64,000 nt of DNA from Buddleja alternifolia. Lineage: Eukaryota; Streptophyta; Magnoliopsida; Lamiales; Scrophulariaceae. This document shows, in pieces, positions 55,975-64,000 of the stretch. Location: the NCBI GenBank assembly GCA_019426215.1, contig CM033408.1:20776375-20840374 (forward strand), given 5' to 3'. How positions within the stretch are numbered: the first letter of the stretch is position 1; every line of letters begins with the position of its first letter. A program made the position numbers and the translations under genes. The notes beneath the pieces were generated by a model. It had not been told where the DNA came from and ran no database searches. It saw nothing but the letters and a program-made list of their open reading frames with translations.

Positions 55975-56945
55975 TGTTGGGATACGGTGGCTAACCCCCA
56001 GGATTGTGGGCGCAAGGGAAACAGATATTTAAAAATTATCAAAGCACAATCTTTAAACATGGATTAAGTAGACATGGTACCGTCAGGTTTCACGAAACAT
56101 TCATAGGGTTTTTTTGCGAATTACGTTTTTGAAGATTTCTACTAACGAAAATCTTCACATCAACTTTTGCTTGTCTCGTTTGCTCTAACACTCCTATTGG
56201 AAGAACGTCTCTAAGTGTATCCACACCTTAGCTAGTTTCCTCGACCTTCTCTGTAAGTACTAGCTTAGAGATATCGAACCTTTTGGCATATGGAGAAAGG
56301 ATTGGAATATTGTGTATAGGCTCTAATGTAGAAAAAGATAAGAAAAGAAGAAGACATAAATTTGTCTGACAAACTTGTGTGGTAGGATCTTACTGAGGAT
56401 CTATCTTTCCTCAGTAGGACGCCTTCTAGGGCGTCTACTGCCAGGGTTAAAAAAACCCTGGCATGCTTCCTTTCTTTCTTTTAGTCCAAGCCCATGTTTA
56501 ATTAATTAGCCCAATAATTAATTAATTGGTCTTGTCTTAATTTATTTTACCAAATTAAACCACTAGATTAAGCCCATTTAATATATATATATACATCTAT
56601 ATTCCTTTCCTTTAATTAATTAGACTACTAATTAATTAATTATTCTTATCACAATTTAATATTCCAATATTAAATATAAGACTTTTATTAATTAAGACCA
56701 CTTAATTAATTTATTCCTATTAATTAATTTCTTCATTAATTCACAAATAATTAATTCCACCAATATGTACTACACTAAGTTAAATGTGTGACTCCTTAGG
56801 CTCATTATTAAGCTGGCAATAGGTCCTATCCGCAAAGGCTAGACAATTCCCTCATTGTCTTAATTAACTACTTAGCCAAATAATTAATTAGGCCTTGAAT
56901 TAATTTCACCATATTAATTCAAGGCACCATATTAATTCAAGGCAC
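55975..56945 (-). repeat. Copia-type LTR fragment K
   Basis: Starts on the plus strand with TGTTGGGATACGG inside the RT sequence. It contains TGTGACTCCTTAGGCTC and TTAATTAA-rich stretches typical of the LTRs nearby. A 21-bp duplication (ACCATATTAATTCAAGGC) sits at 56908-56942. The right end is lost. Confidence 0.55.
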
Positions 56946-57771
56946 CTATTCAAAATATGCACTCTTGTTTCTCCTAGATCAAGACTTGGGAAAGAATTAG
57001 ATTCCTTCCCTATGATTCTCGCCCAACACGTCTTCTAGCAAGACTTGGAGTCCAAGAATTATATCTCTCGATTTAATTTTTGTCTCCTATTTAATTAAAT
57101 GGTCAAACCAATTTATTTAAGTCTCAATTAATAATTAATGTTCAGCCTTAATTAGTACAAGCCCATTTATTATTTAATTTTATTTAATTTTCGGCTCATG
57201 CCTAATTAAATAAATTTGTGGACTCTACGAGGTCCATTAATATCGAACTTGATTAATTAAAAGTCTAATTAATCAATCTCTTATCAATTAATTAATAATT
57301 ACCATTAGGATATTACTATACTTTCCTAATTTTCTCATTTTTTCTAAATTGATTAATCATGTCACATAAGCAGAAACTCTTCGGATTTTAGCGTGTGACC
57401 CCTTATGCTCGTTCATGTGCTAGTAGTAAGTACACTTTCCTAAAGTGTCAGTCTGCTTTCTTAAAATGGAAAGTATTTGATTAAATCACTCTTGATTCAA
57501 TCAGGCCATGTGTTATTCACCATAACCTCATGGTACTTACAAATCGAGGTTACTGTCTAGGAACTGGCCTTGAAGACCTAGACACGAACGAAAGCAAAGA
57601 TACAAGCATTTCACAATCACGACCCTCGCGTAAGTAAGATCCCTCTATCATATCTCCCAGATTGAAGTCTAGAGTAATGGCTTAGTCGAAACTCTTACTT
57701 ACTCAATCTCTATGTTTCCCAATTTGCATGATATCAATTGTTACAATCCAAACGTGGTAACGATCCTCAAC
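56946..57771 (-). repeat. Copia LTR fragment L (X family)
   Basis: Close match to 61540-62020 and to 58500-59290 (TCTAGCAAGACTTGGAGTCC; AATCGAGGTTACTGTCTAG; CTCGCGTAAGTAAGATCC). It breaks off near 57765. Confidence 0.7.
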
Positions 57772-57776
57772 ATCAG

Positions 57777-59994
57777 TGCTAGGTTGGGTAATCCCCGGGG
57801 TAGGTTAGCACAGCAGAATAGTAAAATTTTAAATAATCCTACCCCGAAACAGGATTATGGCCAGTTTAATCAAACTAATAAAGGTACAAAGAAAAACTTC
57901 ACGAAATACCTTTTGCGCTATTTCTCTCGTACAAGTTTCTGATCTATCAACCCGAACAAAAATCACGTCGCATCAAATCCTTGTATAAGCCGCCCCCTTT
58001 TTGAATTCTGAGCTCCGATTTTCATTCCTTGTATCTTCAAGCGATCCAATCGTCTCGCCTTTATGATGCATCCACACCTCCGTATAGTTCCCAATAAATA
58101 TATATATGGTGCTAGCCTATATATTTATTCTAGATGCAATCTAGGCTTAATGTATGTAGGTTGGCATATTATGTGAAAGATTAAGCTCAACACATGAGCA
58201 AAATCTTATCTAAATAAAAAGGCTAGGGGCGGCTACTTAGAGAAAAATAGAAGACAAAATTTTTCTCTCTTTCTTTTGTGTTGGGTGAAAATTTCACTAT
58301 ATGAAAGTGTGTGTGTATTTTTCTTAACACGCATATTCATAGAGAGACTCCTAGGTTTAATTTACTTGGAAGTCAAGATGAAAGCAAATCTCCAAGATTT
58401 GACTTTCATCTAATCCTAAGTAAACTCAATTAAGAAATTTCCTTAAAACAAGGAACTTAGTCACCAAGGTAACTTATTCCTTTTCTCTCTCCTAAATATT
58501 TCCTTGATTCCAACTTGATCAAGACTTGGAGAGGAATTAATTCCTCTCCTAATTTTTGCCATATACACGCCCCTCTTAAGACTTGGAGTCCAAGAATTTT
58601 ACCTTACTTGATTTAATTTTTATTCTTATTTAATTAAATAGTCCAACCATTTAATTAAATATTACATAATAATTAAAGTCCAACCTTAATTATCATTAGC
58701 CCAATTATTTATTAATTTATTTAATTTTCAACCAAGTCTACTAATTAAATAAAACCCTTAGACTCTACTAGGTCCATTAATTAATTAACCTTCCTTGATT
58801 AATTAAATAGTCCAATTAATTGATCTTCCACCAATTAATTAACATTCCATTTTAGGTAAGTACTAGACTTTCTTAATTTCACCTCAACTTTCAAAGTTGA
58901 TTAGCAGGAACCTTAGGAGTTAGTGTGTGATCCCGAAGGCTCGCTCGTTCATGTTCTAGTAGTAAGTACACTTTCCAAAAGTGTCAGTGTACCTTTCTTT
59001 ATTTAGAAAGTACTAGATTAAACCTTCCTTGATTTAATCAGACCATGCATTATTCACTATAATATCATGGTACCTACAAATCGAGGTTACTGTCTAGAAA
59101 CGGGCCCTGAAAACCTAGACACGAACGATATTAAGATACTTAACCTATAATAACCACGATGCTCGCTTAAGTAAGATCCATCCATCATATTTCCCTGATT
59201 GGCATCTCGAGTAATGGCTTAGTTGAAACTCTTATGACCCAATCTCTATGTTTCCTTCATTGCATGATATCGATTCTCGCAATCCAAACGACGTAACACT
59301 CCACTTCTTTGGATTGCCATTCGTTGCGCAAAGTTTCCTTGAATCAATTCATTGAGCAAAACATAGAAAATGTCTGATTAGCTAAATCAGTGATAGATCC
59401 CATCTTGGTCTCTCATGTACCTTGACACATAATCATATTATACCCTAGATATCCCATATGATGACTCGCAAAGGAATCATGAGATAAGTCAAAGTATAAT
59501 CGACTATGCTCAAAGTAACCAATGGAACCTCAGGTCCATAAGGATTACTCTTACACCTACGTGATTATTGGAAATTCCACATTCGATCAGGAAAACCATT
59601 TTAGGAATTTTTAGCGGGGTTTTTCAGTTCACTCATTATCCAAATAAAAACCCTCTTACACATCTATGCCTATGGAACGAGGCACGTTCTCTAAGAACAC
59701 ATGTGTAAAAGCAAGTCTTTCGGGTCTATGTCAATATCCTCATCTTGATAGACCCTTTAACGACTTGGAATCTTTTAAGAATCATGACCTTGGAGACATA
59801 TTCCATGATCATCATTCCCGATCTTTGATGATGTCCCACAGTTATATGTGATTCAAGGGACTTCGTTCTAAGCTTATATAGACAGTTTAAGAACGAAGAA
59901 TGCCATAAAGGTTTTGACTTATTATAGTAAGATTATCATAGTATCTCGAGAATGGCGCCCAAATAATTGGCGCGCAAGGGCACCAACTCTATCA
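57777..59994 (-). mobile_element. Copia solo LTR M (X family, 2,218 bp)
   Basis: Plus strand TGCTAGGTTGGG...AACTCTATCA, with perfect duplication ATCAG at 57772-57776 and 59995-59999. On the minus strand it begins TGATAGAGTTGGTGCCC. It is the only complete member of this LTR family in the window, so it defines the ends. Confidence 0.85.
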
Positions 59995-60890
59995 ATCAGG
60001 CCAAACCCATCAAATATTCTATGGTGAATCTCCTTAGTTCATCACCCCAATTATATGAGTGCAAGATGAGTGATTTGATCCCACATACATCCTATTGACT
60101 AAGTCATTCCCCAATCATATGAGTGATCAACCTAACTTCAACGGCATTTCACATGTTGCTACTTATGACCGAAGGCATGGAATAGAGGTTCAATCTTAAT
60201 TCCATATTGGCATAATTTTTTCTCAGGAGGAAATTTTCACATAACATATTGTAAGGTCTCACTAGATCAAAATTATCTTGTTTAATTTTCTATCCTATGC
60301 ATGCATTCCAAACACATCATATATAAAGACATAAAATAAAATAACATACATAAAGAGGTAAATTAGGATAAACCACCTCAAGTCCTAACCTAATCAACAC
60401 ACTAAGCCAAAGTGGGTTTCGACTTCTAGGAAATAAAAATAACCTAATCTATTACAGTGGATCACCATTGCATACAAATATTCAATTTGGCTTTTGTCTT
60501 CTCGCTCTGTCTTCAAAATTACATAGAATATAACTAATTACATACTACTAATCTAAAGCAGAAAAGTAAAAGCCAAACTGGATATTTTTATGACCTATAG
60601 AAACTATATACATCTAAAACTAGAAAACTAGACTAGGCTCGTAATTCATCCAATCACATAAAACCTGTTAAGCCACATAAAACGCGATATTCAAAATTTA
60701 CCTACCCTTTATCTAAAATAAATTACAATTTATTTAGGATAATTTGGATTTTTCTCAAAAAATATTTTCAAAGGAAAAATAATTATTTTTCAAAATTAAT
60801 TTTAATTTCAAAAATTTTAATTTTTAGAAATATTAATTTAAAATAAAAAATTTATTATTATTATCTTATTGTTATTTTAAATCATGTCAA
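59995..60890 (-). other. Copia-like noncoding sequence (inverted relative of 5072-5690), then AT-rich DNA
   Basis: 59995-60330 matches 5072-5690 inverted, including CCCCAATTATATGAGTG words. 60340-60700 holds nothing recognisable. 60735-60890 is very AT-rich with AAAATTTT words. Confidence 0.5.
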
Positions 60891-60899
60891 AAAAAATTG

Positions 60900-61051
60900 T
60901 AGAACCGGGTGATGCCTGATTCAACAGCTAGTGTTGGGCCAACACGCGGAGGTTCGATTCCGCGTGCCCATCACGGGTAATCCATCTCGCTGCCGGGCAG
61001 CGATTCGGACCAGTAGTGATGTTTCGGGATAAGTCCCGCCTCGGGCCAGGT
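60900..61051 (+). mobile_element. Probable tRNA-derived SINE
   Basis: A GC-rich island of about 150 bp in very AT-rich DNA. The RNA polymerase III B box GGTTCGATTCC is perfect at 60951-60961. A GTGATG/CATCAC stem (60909-60914 with 60969-60974) closes a 66-base tRNA-sized fold containing a GTGTTGG/CCAACAC hairpin. The rest (GGGATAAGTCCCGCCTCGGG) is the body, ending before TTGTTATTTG. The A box is weak and no clear target duplication was found. Confidence 0.45.
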
Positions 61052-62020
61052 TGTTATTTGACGTACAGGTTTACGGTCCAAACGTTTCACTTCTAAGATG
61101 TATCCACACCTCCGTATAGTTTTCAATAACCCTATATATGGTGCTAACCTATAGAATTATTCTAAATCTAATCTAGGCTTATGAATATGTAGGTAGAAAT
61201 ATTTTATGTGAAAGATTAAGCTCAACACATGAGCAAAATCTTGTCAAATAATATGAGGGAAAGGACGACTACTTTGCAGAAGTAGAGGACAAATAATTTC
61301 TCTTCTTTTCTCTTGTGTTGGATGAAAATTAGATGTGTGTATGTGGGTGTGTATTTTTTTCTCAACACACATATTTATAGTAGACTCCTAGGTTTAGTTT
61401 ACTTGGAATGCAAGAATAAATAAATCTTCAAGATTTAATTATCTTTAATCCTAGATAAACTACAACTAGGATATTCCTTAAAGTAAGGAACTTAGTCAAC
61501 AAATTAACTATATCCTTTCTTATCTCAAAACATACACTCTTGATTCTCCTAGATCAAGACTCGGGAAGGAATTAAATTTCTTCCCTATGATTCTCACCCA
61601 ACACGTCTTCTAGCAAGACTTGGAGTCCAAGAATTTTATCTCTTGATTTAATTCTTGACTCCTATTTGATTAAATGGTCCAACAAATTTAATTAAGTCCC
61701 AATTAATAATTGAAGTCCAGCCTTAATTATTACAAACCCATTTATTATTTAATTTTATTTAATTTTTGGACCATGCTTAATTAAAGAAAATCCTTTGACT
61801 CTACTAGGTGCATTTATTAATTAATTCAACTTGATTAATTAAAAGTCTAATTAATCGATCTCTTATCAATTAATTAATATTCCCAATTAGGACAGTGCTA
61901 TACTTTCTTAATTTCATCAATTTTCTTAAATTGATTAATCATGTCACATAAGCAGAAACTCTTCGGTGTTTAGTGTGTGACCCCTTATGCTTATTCATGT
62001 GCTAGTAGTAAGTACACCGT
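61052..62020 (-). repeat. Copia LTR fragment N (X family), truncated
   Basis: Matches solo LTR M from the ATCCACACCTCCGTATAG block (61098) to GTAGTAAGTACAC (62020), then homology stops abruptly. Confidence 0.7.
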
Positions 62021-62342
62021 TCAACAAATATTGCAATGTGAATTGATAAAACAAAATGTGTAATTATGCTTAACCAAAACAGGAATGAAAATAATATTTT
62101 TAAGCCCTTGGGCAAAATGAAAAATATCATTTAAAAGCAATAAATGTCTAGAATTTAAAAATAAAGAGGTAGATCCTATGATAGTAGCTGTGACTCTCTA
62201 CCCGGTGCCTACTTTGATCATCTTCTCAGACCAGCTTCCTGCTTCATTCCAGATACTAATCCATACAACAAATTTGAGCACTAGCTTCAGAATCTAGAAT
62301 CCACTAAATGGAAAATACGGTCATTGAATAGTTAGTTTTAAA
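62021..62342. other. No gene recognised
   Basis: A stretch near 62180-62260 (GACTCTCTACCCGGTGCC) is GC-richer than its surroundings, but no reading frame or repeat partner was found. Confidence 0.3.
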
Positions 62343-63816
62343 TGCTGAAATAGTGCCCTATGAGCCAATCGTAGATAGGCTTTCTTTATCGATTCTTGTA
62401 ATAAACAATTTTGTTTTACATTATATTAATAAAAAGCACTTCTTCATCTTACGTTTATATTGTTATAACTATATGATGAAGTCCCCAAAATTTACACATA
62501 GCTACGAGACTTGATATCTCATTGGATGGATATCATAAAACAAGTCTCTAAGGCTGTAATTTCTAAATACCGTCCAAGTCATAGAATTATCAAGATGGGA
62601 CATTGATAATTTTGATAGACTTGCGCCTATTATGCACACTCTTAATTAGAGAATGTCTAGTTTTATAGACATTAGTGTAGTTGACATAAATGCACATACA
62701 CGGATGCTTGTTGAGAACAAGTTCATTGATTGCCCTGCTTGAAACTTCCTAGATTGGAATTATTTCTATATATGTCGAATTAGGAGTTTATTAATCATGA
62801 TAGTGCAAGATTAAATCTTTGACTTGAGTCATCGTAGTAATCTTGTATATTGACTTACTGCATTTTGACTCTTGTGGCAGTTCTTTTACAAGGACATATA
62901 TGGATTGGTAATTGGGTGTAGTGACTCGTATATAGAGGTTGGTATTGACAACAAAGGATCCATCACTTGTCTAGATGAACAAGTGATTTTTCTATAATGT
63001 TCTAAGTGATTTGACTAAGTTAGTTCTTGGACAAGGCAAGTAAGTAATTAACTAAGAAATGAGTTTCTTGAATTAATTAATCATTAGTCAAACACACTTG
63101 AATTATTAAGATTGAATTTACAAGGATCTCGACCAATAAGATTCCTTGATCCTTAATTCAATTGGGAAATTAGTTGATGGAAGAATCTCACTATCATGGA
63201 ATGCGAGATTGGAAAGGTTCACTGTGAATCGCCTACATCTAGGTCTTCAAGATAAGTAGTTAGAAACTTTTTATTGATTTATGGGTATCTTATATTTAAT
63301 GTGGATTAAATAATGAGATGATTAATTAAAAGTGTTTAATTAATCGAGACAATTTAATTGTCCAAATTAAATCATAAAGGTTATGAACCCATTAATAGTA
63401 TGTTGGTGAACTTAAAGAGTCACACACAATACTCAAACAAATTCATTCTTAACTAAGGGAATTTAATTCAAAGTAGTTGAATCAATATATTAATTAATTA
63501 GATTAATTAATTAAGATTTTTATTTATTCAAATGTTGGATAAATGAATTTATTAAGTTGATAAGATCAATTTAATTAAGGATAAATCTAGAAAACATTTA
63601 ACTAATTGGAAGAGACTTTTAATTAATCTAGTATGGTGGATGAATTATTAAATGGCTAGTTTAGCCTTGGTCGAAAAGTAGGAGAGGAAAATAATTATAG
63701 GAGTTTAATTAATTTTCTTTTAGAAATAAATAAGATGTTTTGGAGAGAAAAGAAATTAGTTAATGTAGAAGAGTTCTACATAGGAAAGAATATTGCATTA
63801 AAAGAGGAAAAATGTA

Positions 63817-63861
<45 letters not shown>

Positions 63862-64000
63862 GCTGGTATGTGAATTCAAGAGATACACTTGAAGTATGTC
63901 CATGCACGGCCATGGATGTGTTTGTGTATGAAAATGCCGTGTGTGAAAATGTGTGAAAAAAAACTTGGAGTGAGAGACTTATATATTAAAAAGTTTTGAG
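62343..64000 (+). repeat. Copia-type LTR O (plus strand), runs off the window
   Basis: Starts TGCTGAAATAGTGCCCTATG, like the TGTTAG...GTGCCC starts of the other LTRs. It continues with the phrase order of solo LTR J (AAGTGATTT..., TTAATTAATTAA rich U3, GTCACACAC). No end is visible. Confidence 0.55.
63819..63858. repeat. (TA)n microsatellite
   Basis: Perfect TA run of about 40 bp inside LTR O. Confidence 0.95.

Noticed and set aside
60907..60975. Functional tRNA gene
   Set aside because: The B box and closing stem are present, but the T stem has mismatches, the anticodon loop lacks the expected U33 and the A box is weak. A SINE head fits better.

Overview
The window is nuclear DNA of a flowering plant, most likely a eudicot. 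It is AT-rich and mostly LTR retrotransposons, with one single-copy-looking intron-containing gene. The gene is a DRM1/auxin-repressed family member in three exons on the minus strand (exons 22445-22562, 21938-22102 and 19325-19428; 128 residues). No bacterial, organellar or CRISPR features were seen. The species cannot be named from the sequence.

Layout. 1-5071: the 5' half of a Sirevirus-type Ty1/copia element on the minus strand, running off the left edge. 5072-7066: copia-like noncoding sequence and a probable protein-kinase gene fragment. 7067-14172: a complete Athila-like Ty3/gypsy element with gag and protease but no reverse transcriptase or integrase (target duplication TATAT). 14178-24100: the least transposon-dense part. 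It holds a 1.7 kb element with terminal inverted repeats (15525-17209), the DRM-like gene with its 2.5 kb second intron, and a 120-bp tandem repeat array.

24100-51323 is a nest of insertions that can be untangled from target-site duplications. A copia LTR (plus-strand end at 50669) was split by an Athila-like element (26255-50472, duplication GTGCC). That element's 5' LTR was split by a copia solo LTR (26350-41175), which was itself split by a complete 13.8 kb Sirevirus (27157-40937, duplication CCCAT). Its 3' LTR was split by another copia LTR (to 49496), which carries a gypsy solo LTR (47673-49166, duplication AGTAT). Its internal region carries a TIR DNA element (43554-44388).

51324-55974 is a second, plus-strand Sirevirus remnant, split by a copia solo LTR (52535-54143, duplication TGATA). 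55975-64000 is a mosaic of copia LTR pieces, including one complete solo LTR (57777-59994, duplication ATCAG), a probable SINE (about 60900-61051) and an LTR running off the right edge.

Most notable observation: the two Athila-like elements each carry their own 14-bp CpG-rich palindrome, GGCGCC(T/C)AGGCGCC in one and GACGT(T/C)CGAACGTC in the other. In both elements the palindrome sits in the LTR and again, as several copies, in the stretch between gag and protease. In the first element two internal copies lie in different reading frames, which argues for a role or a copying process acting on DNA or RNA rather than protein. The Sirevirus has an unusually long (about 4 kb) extra reading frame after RNase H, and a frequently repeated AAGCG/CGCTT word in its LTRs and genes.
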